Positions 1 to 6,190 of a DNA stretch of 7,094 bases are shown here, in pieces. A program made the position numbers and the translations under genes. Position 1 is the stretch's first letter; every line of letters begins with the position of its first letter. The notes under the pieces are model-generated. The model made no database searches. It was not told the origin of the DNA and saw only the letters and a program-made list of their open reading frames with translations. This DNA is from Chloroflexota bacterium. Lineage in GTDB: Bacteria > Chloroflexota > Limnocylindria > Limnocylindrales > CSP1-4. The stretch covers positions 1 through 7,094 of the forward strand of contig JAJYDP010000254.1 of the NCBI GenBank assembly GCA_021777365.1. Reading direction: 5' to 3'.

Positions 1-666
1 TGGTTCACCGATCGGGGATCGGGCTGGCGGACCAGCGCGTTCTTCAACGGCCTGGGCGCCGTGACCACGGCGGTCGTGGTGCTGATCTTCGCGATCGCCA
101 AGTTCGCGTTGGGCGCCTGGATCATCCTGGTGGTCGTGCCGATCCTCGTCGCGCTCATGCTCTTCGTCCACCACGCGTACGCCGAGGAGGTCCGAGGCCT
201 CGCGGTCCGCCCCCAGGTGGTGATCCCGCCGCCCCACCGTCCGCAGCACGTGGTGGTCGCGGCCCCCGCCTTCACCCGCGCGGTGGTGCAGGCGATCCGG
301 GTCGGCCAGACCATGGCGCCGCAGGTCGAGGTCGTGCACATCACCGCCGCCCTCGAGGAGGGCGAGCAGTTCCGGGAGCAGGTGGCGTTGCAGGTGCCGG
401 GCGTCCCGGTGGTGGTCGTGGAGTCGCCCTACCGCTCCCTGGTCAACCCGTTCGTGCGGTACCTCGAGACGGCGCGGGTCGAGCACCCCGACGAGGTCAC
501 GGTCGTCCTCATCCCCGAGTACGTGCCGCGCCACTGGTGGGAGCGCATCCTGTACAACCAGAACGCGCACCGCATCCGCGAGGCGCTGGTCGGACGCCGC
601 GACATCGTGGTGCTGGATGCGCCCTACCGCCGGGAGGAGCCGGGACGGGCGATCGAGGAAGCGTAG
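1..666 (+). CDS. APC-superfamily amino acid permease, C-terminal part (5' truncated)
   Basis: The frame is open from base 1 to a TAG at 664-666, giving 221 residues, so the N-terminus lies outside the window. The visible part begins with a loop (WFTDRGSGWR), then the typical last membrane segments of large APC permeases (FFNGLGAVTTAVVVLIFAIA, then a K-F-x-x-GAW turn and another strongly hydrophobic stretch ending near residue 58). It continues into a cytosolic tail of about 160 residues that resembles an alternating alpha/beta domain. Family-typical signatures in the tail are HPDEVTVVLIPEYVPRHWWE and the following LYNQNAHRIREAL, then VVLDAPYR near the end. Full-length relatives are usually 600-700 residues, so roughly the last third is present. 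The protein would sit in the inner membrane as a secondary transporter of amino acids or related solutes; the substrate cannot be told from this part. The GTG at 61 is an internal codon, not the start. Family assignment is confident, specificity unknown. Confidence 0.88.
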   Translation, partial: WFTDRGSGWRTSAFFNGLGAVTTAVVVLIFAIAKFALGAWIILVVVPILVALMLFVHHAYAEEVRGLAVRPQVVIPPPHRPQHVVVAAPAFTRAVVQAIRVGQTMAPQVEVVHITAALEEGEQFREQVALQVPGVPVVVVESPYRSLVNPFVRYLETARVEHPDEVTVVLIPEYVPRHWWERILYNQNAHRIREALVGRRDIVVLDAPYRREEPGRAIEEA

Positions 667-727
667 CCCAGTCGTCGGAGCTCCGATGGTCTCCCGGCAC
701 CGATCCGTCCTGGACACGGAACCGCAA

Positions 728-746
728 CCGAAACGACTGGTTTCGG
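728..746. repeat. Perfect 7-bp inverted repeat, 5-nt loop
   Basis: CCGAAAC (728-734) and GTTTCGG (740-746) are perfect complements around the loop GACTG, 61 bp after the permease stop. No T-rich tract follows. It could be a U-tract-less terminator for the permease or a dimeric regulator's operator. The arms are visible directly; the role is inferred. Confidence 0.4.
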
Positions 747-770
747 GACGGCCCGGGCGCGGGGAGTCCG

Positions 771-787
771 CCGCATGGATCATGCGG
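771..787. repeat. Perfect 7-bp inverted repeat, 3-nt loop
   Basis: CCGCATG (771-777) and CATGCGG (781-787) are perfect complements flanking GAT. It lies 24 bp after the preceding inverted repeat, so the two may act as tandem hairpins downstream of the permease. No T-tract follows. The function is undetermined. Confidence 0.4.
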
Positions 788-899
788 AGGTGCGAAGCTG
801 CCCTTATCTGTGACGGGGCCCCCGGGTCAATGAGGGCCCGCCGCCCGGTTGCTTCCCGACCCAGATCCGGAGCAGCCCGCCCTCGTTCGGTCGTCAGGC

Positions 900-922
900 G
901 AGGCCGGGGGGCTCCCCGCCTC
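900..922. repeat. Bulged GC hairpin
   Basis: GAGGC (900-904) pairs with GCCTC (918-922) and GGGG (906-909) with CCCC (914-917). One bulged C (905) and a 4-nt loop complete a 9-bp stem. In DNA this rich in G and C such stems also arise by chance, so biological meaning is uncertain. Confidence 0.22.
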
Positions 923-1270
923 CTGCAGCGAGGGCCACGCGGTGCGCGGCTTGGCTTCGCGTCCCAGTAGCCCGTCGGCCCGGTGGGCTGCGGACCCGCC
1001 CGGCCCGGAGGACCGATCCCGCGGGGCCGTCGCCTACTCGGACGGGTAGCCACGTTCGGGTAGGGCAGCGCTGGCGGGCGGAGACCGCGCCGGCGCACGC
1101 TGCGCCTGACGGATGCATGGAGGCCGTCGACCGGCTGGTCGAGGAGGCGCGCCGTGCCGCTCACGGGGTCCACGGCCCCAAGAACCCCCGGTTCCCGCGA
1201 CTGCGCGTTGTGGTGAGGCATCCCGCCGTGTCGATCGGCATGGGGCTGCGCATTCCGTTCATCAAGTGCT

Positions 1271-1278
1271 GGGAGGAG
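1271..1278 (+). promoter_or_regulatory. Strong Shine-Dalgarno deciding the phosphoesterase start
   Basis: GGGAGGAG lies just ahead of two adjacent ATG codons (1282 and 1285). The GGAGG core (1272-1276) is 5 nt from the first ATG and 8 nt from the second. Neither of the upstream in-frame ATGs (1117 and 1240) has a comparable site. This favours initiation at 1282 or 1285, placing the exported-protein signal at the very N-terminus. Confidence 0.6.
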
Positions 1279-1281
1279 TAC

Positions 1282-4080
1282 ATGATGGCCCTCGAACAGT
1301 GGTCAGCCGTCCTCGGGCGAGGGCACGGCCGGCGTCGCCGCAGGCCCACGGACTGGCTCACCAGCGGCACCATCGCCGTGGCGTTGACACTGGGCCTCGG
1401 TGGCGCCGCCATCGCCGCCGGCGTGACGGGCGGGTTCGGCAGCGCGACCGTCGGACCCCAGACCGGCAGCACGGTCCTGCTGCCCACGGACCAGCAGGTC
1501 GCACCGGTCGGCACCCGGTTCATCGTCGGGGCGGACACCGACAGCCGGCTGTTGTCGAGCACGGTCAGCCCGGACGGCACCAAGCTCGCCGCGCTCAGCT
1601 GGCACCAGTTCACCGGCTTCCTCTCGATCATCGACCTCTCGAGCGGTACGGTCATCCAGACCGTCGGCAACGGGAAGCCGTACCTGTCCGCCGACGAGAG
1701 CGTGGGCGCGGACGGCCCGCTGTACGCGCCCGACGGCACCAGCCTGTGGGTCCCCACCGCGACCGCCATCGTCCGCTTCACGGTGGATCCCGCCAGCGGC
1801 ATGGTGTCCCACCCCGTCACCATCAGCCTGCCCGCCAGCGGGCCGGGCGGCGCCGCCCTGCCCTCGGGGATGGCCCTGTCGGCCGATGGCACCAGGCTGT
1901 ACGTGGCCCTCAACGGGTACAACACGCTCGGCGTGATCGACACCGCCACGAACACGCTGGTGAACCAGATCGCGGTCGGCAACGCCCCTCGCCAGGTCGT
2001 CGTGGTGGGCACCACCGCGTACGTCTCGAATGAGGGCGGCACCCCCACCGGCCAGCCCTCCTACAACTACACCTATACGAACCTCTCCGACAACACCCCG
2101 GTCATCGCCGACCCGACCACCGGGGCGGCCACCACGGGCACGGTCTCGGTGGTGGACCTCGCGACGGGGTCGGAGACCAAGGAGATCAGCGTGGGGTTGG
2201 AGCCGAGCGCCCTCTACCTGGCGCCCGACGGCACCCTGATGGTCGCCAACTCGAACTCCGACAGCGTCTCGCTCATCGACACCGCCACCAACACGGTGGT
2301 GCAGACGGTCAACACGGACCCGGTGCCCGGCACCACGGTCGGCAGCGATCCCAACGCGATCCTGATGCCGGACGCGGGCCACCTCCTCGTCAGCATCGGG
2401 CGCGACAACGCGCTGGCGGTCTACGGGTACAGCGGGGCCACCGCGCCGGTGAGCTATCTTGGCCTGCTGCCCACCGACTGGTACCCCGTGGCCGTCGCGA
2501 CCGACGCGACAGCGGGCCAGCTCGTGGTCACCAACGACAAGGGAATCGGGGCCTGGGGCGCCCCGAGCACCATCAGCAAGGGCCCCGATACCACGCCCGC
2601 CACCGGGCACAACACCTATGACGACACGGGCTCGCTCACCGAGTTCGCCTGGTCGGACGCCCTCGCCAACCTGGGCGCCTACACCCATGCCGTCTCGCTC
2701 GACAACGGCTGGGAGCACCTCGGACCGACGACGCGCGCGAGCGGCTCGCACGTGGCCGCCGTGCCGGTCCCGCTGCAGCTCGGCCAGCCCTCGACGATCC
2801 AGCACGTGTTCCTGATCGACCGCGAGAACCGCACCTACGACCAGGTCTTCGGCGACGTCAGCAAGGGCAACGGGGACTCGAGCCTGGCGCAGTTCGGCGC
2901 CACGGTCACGCCGAACGCCCATGCCCTAGCCGCCCGGTTCGGGCTCTTCGACAACTTCTACGATCCGTCTACCCTCTCGGCGGACGGCCACAACTGGCTG
3001 CTGCAGGCGAACGCCAACGACTATCTCGAAAAGGAGTTTGGGGCGTTCTGGCGCAGCTACCCGGCGCTGGGCGCGGACGCCCTGGCCTACCAGTCCGACG
3101 GCTTCCTGTGGACGATCGCCGCGGCGGCGGGCAAGACCGTCGCGGACTTCGGCGAGTACGAGAACTTCCAGAACCTGCCGCTCAGCGGCTATCCGACCTG
3201 GAGCCAGTGGTACACGGATTCCCAGATCCTGGAGCACAAGGCGACCGGCCCGCTGCCGGTTCCGGAGTCGAAGTACACGAGCTGGTCGGACCTCCTCTCG
3301 GTCAACGCGATCGAGGATCCCCTGTTCCCCACGTTCAACCTCGACATCCCCGACCAGTACCGGGTGGACGTGTGGCAGCAGGCGTTCGCCCAGAGCGAGA
3401 AGACGGGTAAGCTCGCCAATCTCACCCTCATCGCCCTGCCCGACGACCACACCGCGGGCTTGAGCAGCGGCGACCCGTACCCGGTCGCCGAGGTGGCCGA
3501 CAACGATCTCGCGCTCGGGCGCATCGTCGACACGATCTCCCACAGCCAGTTCTGGAAGTCCTCCGCGATCTTCGTGGTCGAGGACGACAGCCAGAACGGG
3601 GTGGACCACGTCGACGGCCACCGCGCCCCGGCCCTGGTGATCAGCCCCTGGGCCGCCGAGGGGGCGGTCAACGACACCTACGCCACCCAGCTCAACCTCG
3701 TCAAGACCATCGAGCAGATCCTGGGGCTCGCGCCGATGAACCAGATGGACCGCGCCGCGGAGCCCATGTTCACCGCCTTCACCAGCAAGCCGGACTTCCG
3801 CCCCTACACCGCAGTCCCCAACAAGATCCCCCTGACGCTCGGGACCAAGAGCTCGGCCCCCAAGGTCCCGGCGGCCCTGCAGGGCACCTACCAGCAATGG
3901 GTGGCCTGGAGCGCGGACCAGCACTTCGGGGGGTCCGCACCGGCCCCGGACGTGGCCAACCCGGCGCAGCTCAACCGCCTCGACTGGTACACCAGCCACG
4001 GGTGGACCACGCCGTACCCCGGCGACCCGGCCATCCTGGCCCCGGACCAGGTGCCCGGCGGCAGCGGGGGTGACCGCTAG
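1282..4080 (+). CDS. Exported YncE-like beta-propeller / alkaline phosphatase-superfamily phosphoesterase
   Basis: Predicted 932 residues from ATG 1282. The N-terminus (residues 1-47) carries RRRRR at 17-21 and then a hydrophobic stretch, consistent with a Sec or possibly Tat export signal or membrane anchor. Residues about 85-415 form a YncE/YVTN-type beta-propeller, with repeated SPDGT/SADGT and VIDTATNT/LIDTATNT blade motifs (for example near 199-239 and 289-340). Residues about 507-850 match the PF04185-like phosphoesterase domain of the alkaline phosphatase superfamily. Visible motifs are ENRTYD (515-520), SADGHNW with candidate nucleophile Ser566, PDDHT (Asp721-His723), and EDDSQNGVDHVDGHR (767-781) rich in metal ligands, followed by the family's C-terminal block ending near PYP. 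This order is the 'bifunctional YncE family/alkaline phosphatase family protein' architecture, and all motifs expected for metal-dependent hydrolysis of phosphate esters appear intact. The physiological substrate is unknown. The frame is open back to ATG 1117, which would add 55 residues with coding-like third positions but no ribosome site. No partner gene is adjacent; a hairpin at 4107 follows. Confidence 0.88.
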   Translation: MMALEQWSAVLGRGHGRRRRRPTDWLTSGTIAVALTLGLGGAAIAAGVTGGFGSATVGPQTGSTVLLPTDQQVAPVGTRFIVGADTDSRLLSSTVSPDGTKLAALSWHQFTGFLSIIDLSSGTVIQTVGNGKPYLSADESVGADGPLYAPDGTSLWVPTATAIVRFTVDPASGMVSHPVTISLPASGPGGAALPSGMALSADGTRLYVALNGYNTLGVIDTATNTLVNQIAVGNAPRQVVVVGTTAYVSNEGGTPTGQPSYNYTYTNLSDNTPVIADPTTGAATTGTVSVVDLATGSETKEISVGLEPSALYLAPDGTLMVANSNSDSVSLIDTATNTVVQTVNTDPVPGTTVGSDPNAILMPDAGHLLVSIGRDNALAVYGYSGATAPVSYLGLLPTDWYPVAVATDATAGQLVVTNDKGIGAWGAPSTISKGPDTTPATGHNTYDDTGSLTEFAWSDALANLGAYTHAVSLDNGWEHLGPTTRASGSHVAAVPVPLQLGQPSTIQHVFLIDRENRTYDQVFGDVSKGNGDSSLAQFGATVTPNAHALAARFGLFDNFYDPSTLSADGHNWLLQANANDYLEKEFGAFWRSYPALGADALAYQSDGFLWTIAAAAGKTVADFGEYENFQNLPLSGYPTWSQWYTDSQILEHKATGPLPVPESKYTSWSDLLSVNAIEDPLFPTFNLDIPDQYRVDVWQQAFAQSEKTGKLANLTLIALPDDHTAGLSSGDPYPVAEVADNDLALGRIVDTISHSQFWKSSAIFVVEDDSQNGVDHVDGHRAPALVISPWAAEGAVNDTYATQLNLVKTIEQILGLAPMNQMDRAAEPMFTAFTSKPDFRPYTAVPNKIPLTLGTKSSAPKVPAALQGTYQQWVAWSADQHFGGSAPAPDVANPAQLNRLDWYTSHGWTTPYPGDPAILAPDQVPGGSGGDR

Positions 4081-4106
4081 CCTCGCCTGCCCGCTCTCCA
4101 AGACGC

Positions 4107-4143
4107 GCGATCGGAGCCGGCCGGGAGGACCGGCTCTGATCGC
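4107..4143 (+). terminator. 14-bp stem-loop after the phosphoesterase gene
   Basis: The arms 4107-4120 and 4130-4143 pair over 14 positions with one G.U wobble (4113 with 4137), closing a 9-nt loop (CCGGGAGGA). The structure begins 26 bp after the stop codon. There is no T-tract, as is common for terminator hairpins in high-GC bacteria. Because the stem is nearly symmetrical it could also act on the other strand. Termination or 3'-end protection of the phosphoesterase transcript is inferred. Confidence 0.65.
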
Positions 4144-4714
4144 ACTCGCTGACGGGTGCCTGCTCGTCGCGCCCGACTGCTCCGGGCGGGCCGAGGCGGT
4201 CGTGCCCGGCGGGCCGCCTGCGGCCATGCGAGCAAGCTGGCCCACAGGATCAGCCATCAACCTTTGGCGTGCACCCGATCCCCAGAACGATCCACTGATG
4301 GTGTTCGTCAGCAACCACGCCCCGTCGACGTCTGCCCGAACATCCTGCGCGACCCGTGGCCCGCGGAGCACTATCCCGTCCGGCAGGGGACGCGCCCGCA
4401 GCTGCCGGCCTGCGTGTACCTCGTCCTGCTCGGGCTGGCGCCTGGAGCGTAGGGCTCCATGGTAGGAGACCACGCGGGGCGCGGGTGCAGTGAGGCGATG
4501 AGGCAGTCCGGCATGCCCCGGGCGCTCCAGGTGGCCACGGCTGAGGTGCGTGCAGGGTTCCCCTGCGACACGCGCGCGCGATCTTCGTCCGGGCGAGCCC
4601 CAAACGGCACTGGCAGGTGCCGTGGAACCCGGCGCATCATTCCGCGCATCGGGGTCGCACCCACGGAGTGCGGCCCTGTGCCGGTGTGCGATCCCCGAGG
4701 GAAGGTGGCGCGTC
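4144..4714. other. Non-coding stretch upstream of the small secreted protein gene
   Basis: About 570 bp in which several open frames exist on both strands, but all are low-complexity Arg/Pro/Ala/Gly translations typical of GC-rich shadow frames. The stretch contains small inverted repeats: GGCCGC/GCGGCC around 4212-4225, TGGAGC/GCTCCA at 4443-4459, and a perfect 7-bp pair at 4604-4623. It presumably carries the promoter and leader of the gene at 4715, but I could not pick a convincing -35/-10 pair. Confidence 0.45.
4604..4623. repeat. Perfect 7-bp inverted repeat upstream of small secreted protein gene
   Basis: ACGGCAC (4604-4610) and GTGCCGT (4617-4623) flank the 6-nt spacer TGGCAG, 91 bp before the predicted ATG at 4715. 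The size and spacing suit either an operator for a dimeric regulator or a leader hairpin. The complementarity is directly visible; the role is inferred. Confidence 0.35.
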
Positions 4715-5134
4715 ATGCCCAGGTTCGTCCTCGTTGGGCTCATGGCTCTGTTCCTGGCGGCAGCATCCCCGGCTTCGGCGGCGCCGGTCACCGCCTGGCA
4801 CGCGCACCTGGCGCGTGCCGGCATCAGCGGCACGGTGACCGTCTCGATCACGAACGCAGCGGCGGGCGGCACGCTCGTCATGGACGTCAGGGGGCTGACG
4901 CCGCGCACGCTGTCGGATCTGTGGCTGCGCGGCGGCAGCTGCTCGGCGACGCGCTATGGGGTCACGCACGTGCGCTGGACGGTGCCGGCGAACGGGCACC
5001 TCGTCCTGACGGTTCCCCTGGCGCCTGCGTGGGCGGGCTACTTCCTCTATGACATGGCGCACCGAGGCGGCGCGCACGCTACCCTGACCGACGGTTCCCG
5101 CCAGGCGTGCGCGATGCTGGTGGTCGGCCGCTGA
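4715..5134 (+). CDS. Small secreted protein of unknown function with two cysteines
   Basis: Predicted 139 residues starting at ATG 4715, with GAAGG (4701-4705) 9 nt upstream as ribosome site. The frame is open further upstream (to 4550), but that part is low-complexity and precedes the ribosome site. Residues 1-23 form a classic Sec signal peptide: basic Arg3, hydrophobic FVLVGLMALFLAAA, then SPASA-A as a signal-peptidase I site. The mature part of about 116 residues has alternating hydrophobic strands (GTVTVSI, GTLVMDVRGL, HLVLTVPL), suggesting a beta-sandwich. Cys76 (GGSCSATR) and Cys132 (QACAML) are the only cysteines after export and could form one disulfide. The strand pattern with GL-TP-R and a Gly-Gly-x-Cys turn loosely recalls CHRD-like extracellular beta domains, but I do not recognise a specific family. 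No lipobox is present, so it is probably released or periplasmic/extracellular rather than lipid-anchored. Confidence 0.72.
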   Translation: MPRFVLVGLMALFLAAASPASAAPVTAWHAHLARAGISGTVTVSITNAAAGGTLVMDVRGLTPRTLSDLWLRGGSCSATRYGVTHVRWTVPANGHLVLTVPLAPAWAGYFLYDMAHRGGAHATLTDGSRQACAMLVVGR

Positions 5135-5142
5135 CGGCGCAA

Positions 5143-5158
5143 CAGCGAGTCAGCGAGT
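5143..5158. repeat. Tandem duplication of an 8-bp unit
   Basis: CAGCGAGT occurs twice back to back (5143-5150 and 5151-5158), followed by a partial third copy (CAG). It sits 9 bp after the stop codon of the secreted protein gene. This looks like simple slippage; no function is suggested. Confidence 0.4.
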
Positions 5159-5296
5159 CAGGGAGAAGGCAGGACGCGCCGGAGAGCCTGCCGCCCGCAC
5201 CGCACCGGCTGGCCCGGTCGGGCGAGACACGAGCTGGCGTGTCGCTGCGCCGGGCTGGATGGGGGTGGAGGCAAGTCGGGTGCGTCCACGCCCCCG

Positions 5297-5380
5297 GATC
5301 CCTTGCTGCGCCAGTTCGGAGTCGACACGCTCGTCCTCACCGGACAGCACGCCAACATCTGCCTACGCTCCACCAGCGCC
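5297..5380 (+). pseudogene. Remnant of an isochorismatase-family cysteine hydrolase
   Basis: The plus frame read from about 5297 gives DPLLRQ followed by FGVDTLVLTGQHANIC and LRSTSA. This is the signature region of the isochorismatase/nicotinamidase family: a conserved strand G-V-D-T-L-V-L-T-G, a short turn, then the nucleophile cysteine (here TGC at 5360-5362) followed by x-R-x-T-x-A. Known members need about 180-220 residues with an N-terminal Asp (DMQ-like motif) and a catalytic Lys, neither of which is visible in any nearby plus frame. After STSA the frame runs into Arg/Cys/Pro-rich sequence. A different plus frame then gives YRVETAPAKVLLVPEA, which weakly recalls the next strand of the family and would suggest a frameshift. 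I read it as a decayed fragment of a lost gene. A chance match is unlikely over 25 residues but cannot be excluded by eye. Confidence 0.5.
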
Positions 5381-5545
5381 AGATGTATCGGGTCGAGACC
5401 GCCCCGGCCAAGGTGCTGCTCGTGCCTGAGGCGACGGTTCCGATCGGGGCGTTCGGCTCGGGCACATCGTCGGATGTTCGGGCCGGCACGCGCAGGACCT
5501 CGCCGTCCCCGCGGCAGCCGCCGCTGCCCCACCCGAAGGGTCCCG

Positions 5546-5959
5546 TCACGCCGCCCGCACGTGGCAGGCCGACGCCGCCTTCTCCAACCCCGAAACGGCC
5601 CAACCCGAAGGGCATACGGGAGGGGGAGTTCGTAACCAGCGGACCTGGAACCGCCGCATGCGCGCGGCCAACACAGGCTCCCCCTGCGCGTCGAGGAAGC
5701 CTGCGAGGAGCGTCCACTGCGCCGACGACACCTCGTCACGCGGCGGCAGGGCGGTGACGAGGAACCAGGCGAGCCGATGGGCCGTGCCCCACGGGATGAG
5801 CCTCCCCCGCATGTCGACCGCGTAGGTTGAGGCGCTCTCCTCCTGCTCCGTGGTAGGCGGCGCCGGCGCGGCAGCCTGCGTGCCGAACGCGGGACGTTGC
5901 GCATGAACCTCTTCGAGGACTGCCACGACGTGATGCTGCCCGGAGACCTTCGGGACCAT
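5546..5959 (-). CDS. Hypothetical protein, 137 residues, no recognised family
   Basis: Minus-strand frame from ATG at 5959 to TGA at 5546. GAGGGGG lies just upstream (reading the minus strand), 3 nt before the ATG, and is a plausible ribosome site. Third codon positions are strongly G/C for about the first 108 codons, supporting real coding. Residues about 10-20 (HVVAVLEEVHA) and 60-105 (GTAHRLAWFLVTALPPRDEV, then AQWTLLAGFLDAQGEPVLAARMRRF) look like amphipathic helices around a Pro-rich linker. There is no signal peptide or clear membrane helix, so it is probably cytoplasmic. From the TTA codon at 5635 downwards, codon composition drops sharply and the sequence turns Pro/Ser/Gly/Cys-rich. 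The true C-terminus may therefore have been lost by frameshift or rearrangement. The gene lies about 100 bp downstream of the tRNA on the same strand. A spurious open frame remains possible. Confidence 0.42.
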   Translation of the reverse strand: MVPKVSGQHHVVAVLEEVHAQRPAFGTQAAAPAPPTTEQEESASTYAVDMRGRLIPWGTAHRLAWFLVTALPPRDEVSSAQWTLLAGFLDAQGEPVLAARMRRFQVRWLRTPPPVCPSGWAVSGLEKAASACHVRAA

Positions 5960-6062
5960 CGACCCCCTCGGGCACGTGCGCCGCGCGGACCGACGCTGAC
6001 GCCGGAGGCCTGCGCACACGGCCTGGCCCTCACGCTGCCCGAGATCGTCCGGTGTAGTGAAC

Positions 6063-6138
6063 TGGCGCGCCCGGCAGGATTCGAACCCGCGACCTAGTGG
6101 TCCGAAGCCACTCGCTCTATCCACTGAGCTACAGGCGC
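6063..6138 (-). tRNA. tRNA-Arg (anticodon TCG)
   Basis: Read on the minus strand, the gene folds into a complete cloverleaf. The acceptor stem is GCGCCTG with CGGGCGC (one G.U pair), and the D arm is GCTC/GAGC. The anticodon stem is AGTGG/CCACT with loop CTTCGGA, placing anticodon TCG at 6103-6105. The variable loop has 5 nt, and the T arm is GCGGG/CCTGC with loop TTCGAAT. It should decode the arginine codon CGA (and possibly other CGN codons). The discriminator base is G, and the CCA end is encoded at 6063-6065. The next gene upstream on the same strand is bioY, ending 74 bp away, with TACCAT (minus strand, 6148-6153) as a weak candidate -10 box. The downstream side is the gene-poor, decayed region, a configuration often seen at tRNA integration sites, although no repeated 3' end was found here. 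Confidence 0.95.
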
Positions 6139-6190
6139 GCGCGCCGTATGGTACCGCGGCGGCCGGGCGGATCGTCGTCGAGGATGAGTG

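Larger units (their letters stand above)
667..1270. other. Gene-poor spacer between permease and phosphoesterase
   Basis: No open frame here has a recognisable protein pattern. The spacer contains three short inverted repeats (728-746, 771-787, 900-922) and two copies of CGGGTAG spaced 14 bp apart (1043-1049 and 1057-1063). I found no convincing -35/-10 pair. The rightmost part (1117-1281) is open in frame with the phosphoesterase gene and may be coding if the upstream ATG is used. Confidence 0.5.
5135..5545. other. Decayed/non-coding region containing a gene remnant
   Basis: About 410 bp between the secreted protein gene and the minus-strand hypothetical gene. No full-length gene is visible. 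It contains an 8-bp tandem duplication near its left edge and one short stretch (about 5297-5380) that translates into a clear isochorismatase-family motif but has no matching upstream or downstream domain in frame. The remainder translates only into Arg/Pro/Gly-rich sequence. Confidence 0.45.

Noticed and set aside
1043..1063. Two CGGGTAG copies 14 bp apart as a possible promoter or operator
   Set aside because: Seven-base repeats are expected by chance in such GC-rich DNA, and no start site or second element supports a role.
1303..2922. Long open frame (539 codons) on the minus strand
   Set aside because: It lies entirely antisense to the propeller-phosphoesterase gene, its translation is Arg/Gly/Val/Asp-rich low-complexity sequence, and the sense frame has clear conserved motifs.
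4070..4465. Plus-strand open frame overlapping the phosphoesterase stop
   Set aside because: It runs through the 14-bp terminator-like stem, has no ribosome site and shows no protein-like pattern.
2926..4908. Very long open frame (660 codons) on the minus strand
   Set aside because: It is a GC-driven shadow of the phosphoesterase 3' half and crosses the strong hairpin at 4107-4143. No domain pattern is visible.
5158..6033. Long minus-strand open frame across the decayed region
   Set aside because: The translation is dominated by Arg/Ser/Pro and lies in a different frame from the better supported 5546-5959 gene.
6063..6138. Attachment-site duplication of the tRNA-Arg 3' end
   Set aside because: I looked for another copy of the T-arm and 3' end in the window and found only short matches of 7 bp or so, as at 4381.
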